This document shows, piece by piece, positions 22,199 to 34,494 of a stretch of DNA of 64,000 nucleotides. The stretch covers positions 930,001 through 994,000 of the forward strand of contig NC_057321.1 in assembly GCF_000687475.1 (NCBI RefSeq), read 5' to 3'. The notes beneath the pieces are model-generated. The model was not told where the DNA came from. It ran no database searches and worked only from the letters and a program-made list of their open reading frames with translations. How positions within the stretch are numbered: position 1 is the stretch's first letter; the number at the start of each line of letters is the position of its first letter. The DNA comes from Ustilaginoidea virens (lineage: Eukaryota; Ascomycota; Sordariomycetes; Hypocreales; Clavicipitaceae). The position numbers and the translations under genes are program-made.

Positions 22199-25100
22199 AT
22201 GGCCAGTCAGAACGTTCCTACTAATAACCCAGGCTACCAAGTCCCTGATACGGCAGAGGTAGAAGAATCTGATAATGACTAGGAAATTGCCCAGCTTAGG
22301 GAAGACCAATAGGAAATGAGAAAAGAATTCAGTTATAAATTTAATCGAATAAACTTAAAAATCGATTTTTTGGCTGATAAGGTGGGCACCTTAGTAGACA
22401 GACTAATTAAGCCTGCTGCTAGCCCACCATCCCAGGATATGATGGATGTGGATACCTTCCAAACCCCTGTGGGTAAAGGAAATAACCCACTATCACCACC
22501 TAAAGCCTAGTAACAACCCCTGCCGGTTCCATCCAGCATTAGCAGCCAAGTCAGCGCTATAGCTATTAAGGAACTAGCCAAGACAGCCAATAGATTCCAG
22601 GAATCCTAAAAGCTAAGGGGGGCATCTAACTTCGACCAATGGAAACAGGCCCTTATGATTCAACTTAGGGCACTTAATATCGCCAAATTTATCGAAGAAC
22701 CTTTTATTACTAGCAAATTCAACGATTTAGAGCAAGCACTTTTACTATTACTTATTAAGAATAGTTGCACAGAAGGACTAGCTGCCGCTATCAACTAGTG
22801 TACTGACCTAGAGTCAGCCTTTACGTTACTCACCAAATAGTATTCTCACTCATCAGACGTACAGCGGACCCACCTATACCCTGCCTTCCATCAACTAAAT
22901 TTTACAGGCTATAAGGGTACCTTGGAATCTTTCAATGCCTCCTTTAATAGCTACCTATCTAGGTTGCAAATTTTAGGCTCCCATATACAACCTTTCGACC
23001 AAATCAGCCAGTATTTATATGCTGTAGAAGGGGTCTTTTTTTAGTAGGCAGAATGGCACCGCATAATAATAAGAATCGCCTACACTTAGGGAAATACATC
23101 AAATATTAACCTGCAATTTTATATGGTTGATTTACTGGAAGAATAACGCATTAAAGGGTCATTAGTAGCAAGGGCTACCACCTACCTCGCAAAGGTCAAG
23201 GGTGCCGCTACTAATAGCAATAGTAGCAAGCCAGCTAGTAATAACACTAGCAAGGGTGGTAAAAACACTACCACTAACGCCAACAAAAAGAAACAGGGGT
23301 CTTCTACCCAACAAGGGTCTTCTTCAGCCACATAAGGCAAGCCGGAAAATAAGAAGAAGAATAAAGAAAAGAAAGATTCAGCTAATAAAGCAGATACCCT
23401 ATAAAAGACCGACGAAAAGGAAAAGACTATTGATTCCTTCGTACTAGGGAATTATAACACTCTAAGTCTTACACCTAGTGAGATAGCCTATTCTTCCTTC
23501 CAGGACCGCGAATGTGTGCAATTTCTAGCTACCAGCTATAGTGCATAATCCGGTGGGAAAACGCCAACAGATTCTTTGCTCTACGATACTGGTTCTACGG
23601 TGTATATCATTAACGATAAAAAGCACTTCACCTACTTCCAACACTATACCGGAAACAGACCAGTTATCAGCACAGGTGGTGGCCCAATCAAGCCCAGTGG
23701 GTGGGGCATAGCGCGTTTTACCGTGCTATAGGCCACTAACCTACCTTAGTGGGGCACCTTAGAGCTTACCAACGCCCTCTTCATACCAGCTTTTGATATT
23801 AATATCTTTAGCGGCGTTAAATATTATCTGAATCGTGGCAGTATTCAGGGCCAAAGCCTAGTTAATAGCAATAATAAGTGTATTGGGCTTCTTAATTTTA
23901 AGAAGTATGGCTTCTTTTTACAATAAAAAGGGGTAGATTCGCCGTTTTTACACCATACCAGCCAACCGGCTTCACACAGTATCTCGGTCGAATTACCTGC
24001 CTTAGCCAACCCAGAAGAATACGAGGAATATCCCCTGCTAGAGGATTTACCTACCCCACCAGCTAACTCGGACCTTCTACTTCCACCAGCTAATTCGCAA
24101 GAAATCCTGCTAGCTGACCTACTAGCTAGTCCTGGTTTTTCGGTGGTACCAATAGAGGCTGCTATTCCCAATACAGCCCAACCACCACAGAGGGCCCCGG
24201 TCACCCTCGACCCAGCCCTAGCAGCTGATACTGAGTATTAAAAGCTCCTATTACTAGCCGGACTTTGGCATATCCGGCTTAGGCATATTAGAATCCAACT
24301 TTTAAAGAAAACCTGTGCATCAACTATAGGGTTACCTGATCTCAGTAAGGTAAAGGATTCTGATTTCAACTGTATCGCCTGTAAAAGGGCAAAGTCAGTT
24401 CGGCGTTTTACATCAGGGGCTATACCAGACCCTATGCATTGTTTGGATATCATAGAGGGTGATATCTTCCAAATTAACCCTCTACCATACAATAAACGCC
24501 CCATTTGCCTTATCTTAGTTGACCGGAAATCACGCTTCCGTTGGGTATATTTACTACCTAATAAGGAGGGACCCACGGTATTCCCAGTATTATAGGGGTT
24601 CTTCCAAGGTCTTAGGAATCGCTACGGCAAATCAGCTATTGAATTCTATTATGATGGTGGCAAGGAAATCAATAACGTTATTACAGCCTGGCTAGCTCTC
24701 AAGGGCATAGATTTTTTAACCTCTTCCCCTTATATTTATAAGCAAAATGGGTTAGCAGAACACTCTATACGGGTCATCGTTAACCGACTTAGAGCTACTA
24801 TGCTTTGGTCTCGGTTACCTTCTTACCTTTAGTCTACAGTAATTCTTAGTATTACTACCTTAGTAAATCTAATAGTAGTCACAAACCGTTCCTTATTACC
24901 TTTCGAGGAATTAAAGAAGGATTTTCCGGAAATTACGCACTACCACCTACCCGACCTTACTAGCTTCAGGGCTATTGGTGCGGCTATAGAGGTGCTAATC
25001 CCTCCAGAAAAACGGGTCATCAGCCATAAGCTGGCCCCCCGGACCGAGTCAGGTAGGTTACTAGCTACACTAGGTAACGGCACCTACCTGGTCTACATCC

Positions 25101-27928
25101 CACATCGCCGGGTCGTCACCAAGACCTCTTTCATTACTTTCACCTACCAAAATGAAGGTATAGGCCCTATTTCAAGTGGCCTAGAGGGCAAATTCGACTT
25201 CCTACCGTCTTCCATTTTAGAGGGGGTAAATATCGACTAAATTGCTCTGGAAGAGCCTATCTAGAAGTCGCCTCGCCTAAATATGCCTATTTCGTCTAAG
25301 ACCGACGGTATAGGCCTAGTCGAAGGCACAGGCCTACCACAGGCCACGGATCCAACACAGCCCACGGGCCCACCACAACCAATGGGCCTAATACAGCATA
25401 CGGATCCACCACAATCAGCGGGCCTACCACAACCAGTGGGCCTACCACCAATTGGCCCGCCACAGCACTCTGCAACATTTCTTAGCAATTCGCCGTCTTT
25501 CGATTCCAAATCGCTTCAGCCTAACTCAGCTTTTCAGCTTAGGCAAGACGGTCCGCTTTCACCGGCTAAGGAAAATGCGCCTTTTTCCCATACAAAAAGG
25601 CTGTAAATGCTAGGAAATGCAGAAAGCTCTCGTCACTAGGAATCTCAATCTCAGAGATTTTCCGAATCCGTCACAAAAGTGGGCATGACCCACACAAGTG
25701 AAAATTCTGACTTGCCCCACACAACAAATTTTCAATGGTCCGAATCTCAAAGCCCCACACACACTGATTTTCTGCGACTTTCCGACATAACAGATTCTGC
25801 CTTTTCGCCCGGCTTCCTAGTAAATGCAGCATTTCGCTATAGTAAAACGCTGCCTATACTAGAATATCTGAAATTCGAGAGTCCAGATATCGCCTTAAAT
25901 GAGAGACCGTGGGAGAAAATATTTCGAGTATCAGAAAAGGTGCCTATTCAGCTATACCAGGTTAGGGCTACTAGGGGTAGAATTCGAGGAAGAATGCAGC
26001 CACGGATACGAGACGTGCAAGGTATCCTAGGTTATGGATACTATAGGTCACTTTTGGACCTACAGACTAACGACCAACAGTCTGACCAACAGTCTGACCC
26101 ATAGACTGACCAATGGGGTGCTTTCCCACCCACCCAGCCGAAAAACGACCAGATTTTCGGATACCCAGGCAGCCCCCCAGAGGCTTCCACACAGGATTTC
26201 CCCCCTTCCTATACTTTTTACGATATTTGCTGTGCAGCAAAGATTAAGGCTGCAAAACGGGCCCCAGAAGGTGTGCCTAATAGCTGGAAGGAAGTCTTAC
26301 ATAACCCACATAAAGATAGCTGGGTTAAGGCCTTATTTTCGGAATTCGAACAATTAATCGATTTAAATGTCTTCCAATTTATTCCTAAGACTAGTGTTCC
26401 TGCTAGTAGGAAAATATTGCGTAACCGGCCTGTTTTTCGCGTTAGGAAAGATGCGAATAATAACCCGGTTAAATATAAGGCACGATTAATTGTCAAAGGC
26501 TTTATGCAGGTATCTGGGCAAGACTTTACGGAGACCTATGCCTCTACTTCGATCCCACCAACATAGAGGATTATCCTTGCTCTTGCTGCTGCAAACCACT
26601 GGGAAATAGAGCAGATCGACTTTATTAGTGCCTTTCTAAATAGTGAACTATTAGAGACGATTTATATGGAGATTCCAGCTGGTTTTCTAGAATTTGCAGA
26701 AAGCCTACTCTCACCTAACCCAGCCTTATGGTCTGACCAGCAGCGTCGTCGACTTCTAGCCTTGCTTACTAAGGTTGGATATAACCCCTCTACATCACAG
26801 GTCATACTGTTGAAGAAAGCTTTGTATGGGCTAAAACAAGGCCCTCGCGAGTGGCAGTTACGGTTAAAAGACCTTCTAGTGCAAGAGGGTTTTAAGCCGT
26901 TACTTTCTAATGCTGCCGTCTTCTATAATAAAGGAACGCATACCTTTATTGTGACCTATGTGGATGACTGCCTAATTATCGGTCCGGACCTTAGCTATAT
27001 TGACCAGCTTAAGGCCAAATTCCATAAGGTTTATGCTATAGAAGACCGAGGACCTGCCTCCTTCTTTCTTAGAGTGCAGATTATTAGGGATAGAGAAAAG
27101 GGCCTGTTATGGCTGCACCAATCGCAATTTATTGCAGAAGTCCTTAAGAAATTCAACCTTAAAGATGCACGACCGCATCTAATCCCACTACAGCCCGGTA
27201 TACTTGCTGAGTCTGAGGCTGGTAATATGCCGCTGGATACTAGTAATCAACACTTATTCCAGCAGCTAGTAGGAACAGCGATATGGTTGATGATAATGTC
27301 AAGACCTGACCTTGCCTTTCCAACGCAATACCTGTCACGATATATGCAACAGGCTTCCACTACACAGCTTAATGCTGCTAAGGGCGCTTTTCGCTATTTA
27401 GCTGGTACGGCAAATACAGCCATTTATTACCGTTACCGAGCCGCTAAAGCTACCGTAGTATTAGCTGCATTTTCTGACAGCGATTTTGCTGGATGCCGGC
27501 TGACTTCTAAGTCCACTGGTGGTTATCTTACTACCTTGAATAGTGGGCCTATTAGCTAGAGGTCAAAACGGTCTTCGACTATGGTTTTATCAACGCTTAA
27601 AGCCGAGTCTGATGCAATGCTTGAGGCGCTTCGCGAAGTGGAATGGATATCTAATTTATTTAAAGAAATCCAGGTCGATATTCAACGCCCAATACCACTA
27701 TACTGCGATAACCAAGGGTCTATTTCTAATGCAAATAACCCAAATCAGCATGCCCGCACTAAGCATACCTTGCTTAAATTCCGGTATATACGTGAGAAGG
27801 CCCACGGTGGCCTGGTAAAAATATCTTATTTACCCACGACAGATATGCCTGCGGATGGACTTACTAAACCACTTCCAAGCCCGAAATTCCCCATATTTCG
27901 GCAGCTATTAGGGCTGCAATCCCTATAG
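22199..27928 (+). pseudogene. Copia A1 gag-pol polyprotein, one frame of 1,909 codons with RIP stops
   Basis: All domains sit in one frame from ATG 22199 to TAG 27926-27928. Gag: 22199-23450, ending in a Lys/Asn/Ser-rich segment with no CCHC knuckle seen. Protease: DTGS at 23585-23596. Integrase: WHIRLRH...CIAC zinc region at about 24265-24390, then EGDIF, YYDGG and AEHSIR carrying the D-D-E residues (about 24450-24770). A Pro/Gln-rich linker with repeats follows at 25310-25470. RT: PNSWKEVL at 26273, ISAFLN, ALYGLKQ, YVDD at 26957-26968. RNase H: SDSDFAG and DNQGS, ending ADGLTKPL. Premature stops are TAG/TAA only, for example GPIS-stop-RSK where Trp is expected. Inactive. Confidence 0.95.
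25310..25475 (+). repeat. Degenerate Pro-Gln coding repeat in the Copia A1 linker
   Basis: About ten units of ~15 bp of the type ggcctaccacaaccagtg encode alternating GLPQP / DPPQS-like pentapeptides between integrase and RT. Confidence 0.75.
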
Positions 27929-28008
27929 CATCATCATCTCTTTTTTTTCTGATTTTTACAGGGTTTCTTTCTTTTATTCTAACGCTAGGATTAGCCATAT
28001 TGCTAATC

Positions 28009-28016
28009 AGAGGGGG
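28009..28016 (+). promoter_or_regulatory. Copia A1 polypurine tract
   Basis: agaggggg lies directly before the 3' LTR, the expected plus-strand primer position. Confidence 0.8.
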
Positions 28017-28720
28017 TATTGAAATCAGCGCCTTTTTAGCTGTATTTTGGTACTGGTCTCGCTACCGTACGATGTCTCTACGTTAAGATATCGCGGTGGC
28101 TATACCAGGCGCTATGGTGGGGCACAGCGCCCCACAACGCCGATTACAGTGGGCCACAGCGCCGGTCACGGCACCGGCACAGCGCCCCACAGCCGGCCAC
28201 AGCGGCCGGTCACAGCCGGCCACAGGGCCCACAACAGGCGGCGCATTTCTACGGGATTACCAAATGGGCAAACCAGCACTTTCGGCCTTCTACATACAGT
28301 CACCCGCTACACCGGTCATTTACGGCAGACCGATATAGGGCTTCCGGCCCGTACGGCAGGCTGTTATAGGGCATCCGGCACACCGCTATAAGCCACTGGG
28401 CTTGGTTGGGTAGGCATTGGGAAGGATATTGGGCACGGTTGGGCAGACCGACTTTTCGTCGGGTTTTTCGCTATTTTTGCGGTTTTTCATTATTTTCAAC
28501 CACTTTTTCAAGATGGTAGAAATATGCCCAAAATTCCCTCTTTCTAGCTAGAATAGTCACCAACAATTAGAATCAGATTTCCCTGACATCTTTGCTCTGG
28601 TCAACCTCTTGTGCGCTTTAAATCTTTAACCAGCTCTTTGTTTTATTCTGCAACGCCTTGTACGCCACTGTCGGTATCCAGTACATTTCCAACAGTGTTC
28701 TGAATCACCATTTTGCAACA
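28017..28720 (+). repeat. Copia A1 3' LTR
   Basis: 704 bp, near-identical to the 5' LTR; its first TG has become TA. Followed by TSD ctatt. Confidence 0.95.
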
Positions 28721-28725
28721 CTATT

Positions 28726-29523
28726 GCTATAGCTATTGCTGCTGCTGCTATTGCTGCTGCTGATGCTATTGCTGCCGCTATCGCTAATGCTAATGCTACT
28801 GCTATTATTACTGCCCTATCGCATGGGTTAGCGTTATCCCTGCAGCGCTAGAGAATAGGGCTTAAGGGGATTATATATAGAAAAATAATGGCTATATAGA
28901 AAGGAAGAAAAAGGGATTAAAAAGTCGGGGGGTACTTATACCTTTATATCTTTGCCCGATTAAAGGCCTTTACGCCTTTTCTTTATACTCGGCTTACCCT
29001 AACCCCCGACCCGATACCGCCTGCCTTCTATTAAGCACCCCCCCTATAGCCGATTCGCCGCCGATATAGCCCTAATAATAGAAAATTCCCTTACTTTTAC
29101 TCTAATGCCCCCGCGCGATATATATGCCGTATAGCCGGCGTGCGTGCCGCGCAGCCGGCGCTGCCCCGCTTATATAACCTCTACTTCACTTTCGATTCAC
29201 AATATACCGACCTAGGACCACCCCTCCCCTATAGATACTAGACCTACCTTTTTCCGGACCTACTTTCTCTAGATCGCTCTCGCACTCTTCCTAGCACTAC
29301 TGCTAGGTACGATCCTAAGCGATAGCGTACCTACCTTCCCTATATGCCGGAAACCTATCGGCCCCCCCGGGGGCCTGACTCCCTAGTCGTTATAATTATA
29401 TTAGCAGGAAGGGTTTTCCCCCTGGACCTCGGGTTTTTCCCTTCCGGATTATTTGCCGGAGTACTAGATAGGCAATTCTAGCTTAGAATAGCCCCCTAGA
29501 GTAATTTAATAATAATAATAATA
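28726..29523 (+). other. LINE1 3' region, second part, with GCT-rich tract and TAA tail
   Basis: Begins with a gct/att triplet tract (28726-28815, Ala/Ile-coding in one frame). A Lys/Arg-rich segment follows, with blocks resembling LINE2 40120-40220 (KGIIYRK against KGVIIYLK; K-VGG against KLGG). The last ~120 bp (ggaagggttttccccctgg, then ctagataggcaattcta) match LINE2 40570-40660. It ends in aataataataataat at about 29508-29523. Confidence 0.7.
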
Positions 29524-29537
29524 ATTAAAGCCTTAGT

Positions 29538-31830
29538 TAGAAAGCGTTTTTTGCCTTTCGCTATTACTTTTTAGCATGCCTTATACGTTTTATCCTTAGC
29601 TATAGCCTAATCCTAGAGTGCCTAAAGGTAAAAGTCGGCGAAAATGCGTGAGCTATTAGGTAAGCTAAATCCCAAAGGTATAGCTATAAGAATTAGTTTG
29701 GTAATTAAATCTAAGTAGAGTATTAAGATCGATAGCAGTTTTAAGATCTAGCTAATCCTTAGTATTGCGCCGCTGGCTTTTTATTCCTATTAAGATAAGG
29801 CGTTTAGGCGTTAAGCCTGTAACCCTAGTTTATACTAGAGATAGAAATTAAAGAGCGTTAGTATTTCAGCCTATTTAGCCTACTATTCTAATATCTTATA
29901 GGGTCGAATAAAGTACTCTAGATTCTTATAGTCTATAAGGATAGTAAATAGGGAGGCTACCAATCGGAGTTTAGCTGACTATACCTTAAGATAAGAGATA
30001 ATAGTAAGGAGCTCCTTATTATGAATTATATAGTTCTGTTCGGTATCTATTAAGTATGCGGAATAGTATATAATAGGGTAGAGGACTTTATCCTCTTTAA
30101 TTTAAGAGAGGTAGCTATTAAGAGCGGTACTAAAGCTATCTACTTTAAGAATTATCTTTTTATTAGGGTCTTATTAAGCGAGAATTAGGTATAAGATAAA
30201 GTAATTCTTAAGCGCTTAAAATGCCTCCTCTTTTTTATTTAACTATTAGAAAGAAACCCCCTTTTTTATTAACTTAATTAAGGGTTTAATAAGTCGGGAG
30301 AAGTTAGGGATAAAATCGCGGTAAAAATTTGCGAAGCTAAAGAAGCTTTAGACCCCCTTTAGTTTTATAGGGGCTTTTTAGTTTTAGATAGCCCTAATCT
30401 TTTTAGGGTTTAGGCGGATCTCTTTTCCTGCTATTATAATATAACCTAGATATTAGACCTCTATTATAGTAAAATTATACTTCTCTAAGTCTAGGTTAAG
30501 ACCGGCGTCTTAAAGTCGTTAGAGTATATCTTTAATGCATCCTATATAATCCTCCCTCGATCTTAAGATATAAATAAGGATATTATTAAGGTATATAGTC
30601 GCAAAATCGCTAAGTGTATTCCCTAAGGCCCTATTAATATATCGTTAGAATATTATAGGGGCTCTAGTAAGGCCGAAGGGCGTTATAAGCTATTTAAAGA
30701 GGCCAAATCGCGTACGGAATATAGTAAGGTATTCGTCGCCTTCTATAATACGGATTTTATAGAATGCCGTATATATATCGACCTTAGTAAACTATTTCGC
30801 TTAGGATAAAGATTATAGGGTCTCTTTAATTAGCGGGAGGGGGTATTAGTTTTAGGCTATAACCTTATTTAGGGCTTGGTAATTTATATAAAAATGCCAC
30901 CCTTTATTCCCCTTCCTAGCTAGGAGGACTAGAGCTGCTGTTAATAAGGAGCTTGCTTAAATCTATCCCTTATCTATAAGGTCGGTTACCTATCTCTAAA
31001 CCTTAAATAGCTAGTCCTACGGTATATTATATAATGGGCCCTAAGGTAGGTCTAGTATACTTTTATCTGAGGCCTTCTTAAGCTGAATATAATGGTTTAA
31101 TATATCCTAATATAGAGGAAGGCTAGAGGCTTTTTCCTTATTAAATAGATCATTAAATTCTTATAACTCTAAGGATAGTACCTATAGCTTCTGCGGAGAT
31201 AGTATAGAGTCTTAATACGGTAGAAGTATAATGCGGAGAATACGCGTTATTTTTTATAGACTTATGGTAATAAAAGAGGTCGATTAGTCTTTAGAATGCT
31301 TCGCCCGCCGAAGCATACTATAGAAGACTGAACTAAGAATATTAACTATAGTAGGGCTAGATTGCTATACTACTAATTCCCGAATAATAAGATTGCCTAC
31401 CGCTTTAATCTATATCTAATATCGTTTCGCTTATAATATTATATTGCGGTATTTTATCTAAGGGAGACCTAAGATAATATTATAGGTAAGGCCTAGTATT
31501 ATATAAAGTATAACTATAGAAGGCTAGCTATTAATATTAATATCTACGCGAATAATATACGTAATAGAGGAAGTTGCTTTTTTATATTCCCCTAAACGGC
31601 TTCGAATTTCTATTGCTATTCCGATTTTCCTATATTATAGTAGGCAGATAGGTTAGAGACCTAACTATTGTACTATTTTTTCGCTTATAGCGCTATAGTA
31701 ATTATAACTTGAGTCGATTAAGGTATTAATAAAAGTATGAGATTTATATAATATTGGTACTAAAAAGGGGTGCCTATTTATATATTCTATAATCTCTTTT
31801 ATCTCCCTTATATAGGGTCTTTTTTATAAT
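29538..31830 (-). pseudogene. Gypsy1 pol, 5' part: protease, RT, RNase H, start of integrase
   Basis: Minus-strand frame parallel to Gypsy2 43430-45760. The protease is at about 31690-31760 (FINTLID-GYN). RT spans about 30300-31000, with the catalytic box YLNN at about 30570-30600 (YxDD after two G-to-A changes). RNase H is at about 30050-30175 (ILKADS). The integrase N-terminal region is reached before LINE1 interrupts it. The domain order PR-RT-RNH-INT is that of Ty3/Gypsy. Numerous RIP stops. Confidence 0.82.
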
Positions 31831-32725
31831 CGATTAGGGTTTTTAGTGCGTATTTTAAGCCCTCTCGCGAGATTAGGCTTAAAGGCTATTCTTTTCCCTA
31901 AGTATTATTACTATTATTATCTTTAGCGGCCTGGGAGTCTATTATAGCTACCTTGATTATTCCCGGTCTATAGGCCCTTTGCAAATGGTATTTCTATATA
32001 TAGTGGGTAGAAGCACTATAATGAAGGTATAAATCCTTCTTCTATTGCTTATTAAGGACCTCTTATGAGACCTATTTGGCTATATATTGCTTACTCTTTA
32101 AAGTAAGCTGGTTAATACCTATTATCTGCATATTACCCTTTGCGTTTTAATTATTATTTTATCGGTCGCGAGGAGGATTAGGATGGTATCTAGTCGTTAT
32201 ATTAATCTTAAGGTTAATAGCGATCTAATAATAGCGGTTAATTACTAAGTAGTAGTTATTATAGGAGACCTTAAGTCTAATAATCTTATCGGCTATCCTA
32301 GTATTTAATATAGAATAGAGGTATTCGAGTTTTACTTCTTTAGGCTAGCTAATTCCTCCTATAAGTATTAGCTTTTTTTTAAATTAGATGAAGAAGGTAG
32401 CGAAAGGTTCTTTAGGGCCTTAGTATAAAGAGTGCTTAAGTTTAGTAATTATATGATCCTATTGATGTAGATCCTTAAAAAGACGTTAGAGGTATTTAAA
32501 GAACTTTATTATATTATAATCGTAGGCTTTACTATTCTCGAAAAAGGCTGCGATTTATAATTAGACTATAGAAGATAGGTTTTAGAAGATAAATATCTAC
32601 TATATCTTTTCGTCCCTAATAAAGTCCTTATCGACCTTAAGTTTATATTGCATAAAGGTTCGCTAGGCTATAAATATTATTTTTTTGCTATTAAAAGGGT
32701 CCCCTATCGGGATCGGCTTACGCTT
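31800..32725 (-). pseudogene. Gypsy1 gag remnant
   Basis: Minus-strand relative of Gypsy2 gag (42569 onward), starting near KPIPIGDPFNSKK at about 32700-32720. A CCHC knuckle position lies near 32000-32040, where Cys/His codons appear altered to Tyr. The plus-strand ORFs at 32648-32845 and 32779-33006 are antisense shadows; the same shadow recurs opposite Gypsy2 gag at 42443-42640. Confidence 0.7.
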
Positions 32726-33034
32726 AGGTTGGGTATAAGCCGCATCGAGAGTGGTAGGGGGGATAGGTCTGCCCTATTATGTTATCGGGATCGATTGGTA
32801 TTCCGGTTAGGGTTTACTTGCCTGCTCTACGAGATAGGCCTATAAAGAGTTTATTTGCGATTGAATCTATTGCATTCCCTCGGAAAGTTGCTGTATTTAG
32901 GTGTATATATTATATCGGGGGCGCTACTACTTTATGCCGTCTGCCCCTATCTTATTGGGCGTGCTCATTTCGATATTATGTAACGCTTGCATTATTGGTT
33001 CCATAATATAGGGTTATAATAGCAAGGCTGAGAG

Positions 33035-33045
33035 AGTCTATTTAA
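33035..33045 (-). promoter_or_regulatory. Gypsy1 self-primer binding site
   Basis: Plus-strand agtctatttaa here, one base outside the 5' LTR, is the reverse complement of ttaaatagact at 33097-33107 inside that LTR. See Gypsy2 and Gypsy3 for the same 11-nt pairing. Confidence 0.75.
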
Positions 33046-33046
33046 A

Positions 33047-33290
33047 TATAATGGACTGGCCCTAGGGCGGCTGCGAATAGGCATTAGTAATATATATTAA
33101 ATAGACTAAAGAGGAAGGAAAAGGATCTAAATAGGAACCTTCTATCTAGTCTATTTATATCCCGATTATAATACGTATTGGAGTCCTAGTATAGTCCCGT
33201 GACTCTGTCTGTTGCCCTTCTTAGGCTAGACGCGGGCGTAGCCCGGGTCCTAGCCACATTATGGTACGGGCGTAGCCCGAGCCCGTGACA
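33047..33290 (-). repeat. Gypsy1 5' LTR
   Basis: 244 bp, plus-strand ends tataatgg...cccgtgaca. Followed by the TSD ccctc at 33291-33295. Confidence 0.92.
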
Positions 33291-33295
33291 CCCTC

Positions 33296-33409
33296 CCCCT
33301 TTTAGGCGCGAAGGCATTAGGGGGGAGGCGGCTACCTAGGGCTTAAAAGCCCGCTAAAGCAATAGTATAGGTATAGATTTATATAGGGTTTAAAGCATAA
33401 AAACTCGGT
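33296..33409 (-). other. ITS1, proximal part
   Basis: Remaining ITS1 between the Gypsy1 insertion and the 18S 3' end. Recognised by position between two rRNA genes. Confidence 0.85.
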
Positions 33410-34040
33410 AATAATCCTTTTATTAATTTACTAATAGAGACCTTATTACGATTTTTATTTTCTTTAAATAATTAAGTTTAGAGAGCTTTCCGGCCCTAAA
33501 TAGTAGTTGCCTACCTCTTTAGGCTAGTCCGGATGCCTTATTAAGCTATTTAATCGGTAGTAGCGATAGGCAGTATATATAAAGGGTAGGGATATAATTA
33601 ATATAAGCTGATGATTTATATTTACTAGGGATTCTTTATTAAAGAGTAATAATTATAATACTTTATCCTTAATACGATAGAGTTTAATAAGATTACTTAG
33701 GCCTTTTAGCTAAAAGAATACTCGCTAGCTCTATTAGTATAGTATATATATAGCTTAGAATATCTAAAGGCATTATAGACCTATTATTACCTTAAACTTC
33801 TATTAGCTTAAGCCGATAGTCTCTTTAAAAAGCCGGTATACTACTAAAGTAATATAGGCTATTTAGTAGATTAAGGTCTTATTCGTTATTGCAATTAAGC
33901 AGATAAATTACTCTACTAACTAAGAACGGCTATATACTACTACTTATAAAATTAAAAAAAGAGCTCTTAATCTATTAATCCTTATTATATCTAGACCTAG
34001 TGAGTTTCCCTATGTTAAGTTAAATTAAGCTGTAGGCTCC
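33410..34040 (-). rRNA. 18S rRNA gene, 3' exon, RIP-degraded
   Basis: Reverse complement of the SSU 3' third. taataatcc at 33410 is the conserved 3' terminus. Conserved landmarks include aatcggtagtagcgata (about 33551-33567), aagggtagggatataatt and gtgagtttccctatg (about 34000). It ends at ggctcc (34035-34040), the exon side of the group I intron. Substitutions are overwhelmingly transitions. A functional copy would not tolerate this many changes in the decoding region. Confidence 0.95.
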
Positions 34041-34280
34041 TAATTATTTTTACTTTTAGGGCCTTATATCCTACCGGAAGGGGCGGATTATATAGTTACC
34101 GTATATACTTTCATATACGCTTAGATTTTATCTTAGGTAGTAATAGGCGCCTATCCTATAAATATGCAGCTTATACTATAGGAGCCCGCGCTACCTATCC
34201 CTATTAAGTCTCTAAACCTTCCCTATATATAACCCTTATAGAGGCCGTACTATAGGGGTTTAGCTGCAGATTATTTATTA

Positions 34281-34296
34281 TAATATCCTCTCGTAT
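34281..34296. repeat. LINE2 target-site duplication, left copy
   Basis: taatatcctctcgtat at 34281-34296 is repeated at 40688-40703. The first bases may overlap the TAA tail. Confidence 0.88.
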
Positions 34297-34494
34297 AAAA
34301 AACGAGAAAAAAAAGCTCGCGATTTCGCCCGCACCTAGGTAGCGGCACGGAACCGCCTCTAAAATCAATTCTAATATTTCCAATCGCTTTTTCTCGTCCG
34401 TTTACCCCCTTTACCTATAGTATATCGTATCTAGGGAGTAGGCGCGGCGGGCGCGGATAAAGTAATAGATATCGACGGAGGGAATAGGGGCGGT

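Larger units (their letters stand above)
21212..28720 (+). mobile_element. Copia A1: complete Ty1/Copia retrotransposon (7,509 bp)
   Basis: Two 704-bp LTRs (21212-21915, 28017-28720) and TSD ctatt at 21207-21211 and 28721-28725. A tRNA-type primer site follows directly, then one continuous gag-pol frame 22199-27928 and a polypurine tract at 28009-28016. It is inserted in the 3' region of LINE1. The LTRs differ at only a few positions, so it is the youngest complete A copy in the window, yet gag-pol already contains many TAG/TAA codons. Confidence 0.97.
15391..29523 (+). mobile_element. LINE1: Tad-like non-LTR retrotransposon nested in Gypsy1 integrase, itself split by Copia A1
   Basis: The 5' end follows an A-run and reads cttcgcgatttcgcccgcac, matched in LINE2 at 34314. 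The 3' end is a (TAA)n-type tail at about 29504-29523. Without A1 the element is about 6.6 kb. ORF1 (zinc-knuckle protein) and ORF2 (endonuclease-RT) read on the plus strand, followed by a ~1.7-kb 3' region with a possible ORF3. About 14-bp duplications flank it. Extremely AT/TA-shifted by RIP. Confidence 0.9.
11506..33290 (-). mobile_element. Gypsy1: Ty3/Gypsy chromovirus inserted in ITS1, minus strand, with nested LINE1 and Copia A1
   Basis: LTRs of 244 bp are at 11506-11749 and 33047-33290, with TSD ccctc on both sides. Gag and pol read on the minus strand from about 32725 down to about 13990. The integrase is split by LINE1. Removing LINE1 (about 14.1 kb including A1) leaves an element of about 7.6 kb. 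It ends with a chromodomain remnant and has a long 3' region with an antisense ORF (about 12369-13374). Heavily RIP-mutated. Confidence 0.93.

Noticed and set aside
25283..25606. Independent Pro-rich gene and its antisense ORFs (25261-25509, 25296-25478)
   Set aside because: Plus-strand sequence is the gag-pol linker in or beside the main frame; the antisense ORFs mirror the repeat.
22199..27928. Stop-codon reassignment (TAG/TAA read as Gln), since stops often fall at Gln positions
   Set aside because: Trp codons are hit too, catalytic Asp/Gly/Cys/His codons are altered by the same transitions, and the rRNA genes show the same C-to-T/G-to-A pattern. RIP explains all of this.
32648..33006. 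ORFs opposite Gypsy1 gag and the matching ORF 42443-42640 opposite Gypsy2 gag
   Set aside because: Antisense to gag and leader; similarity between them follows from the elements being related.
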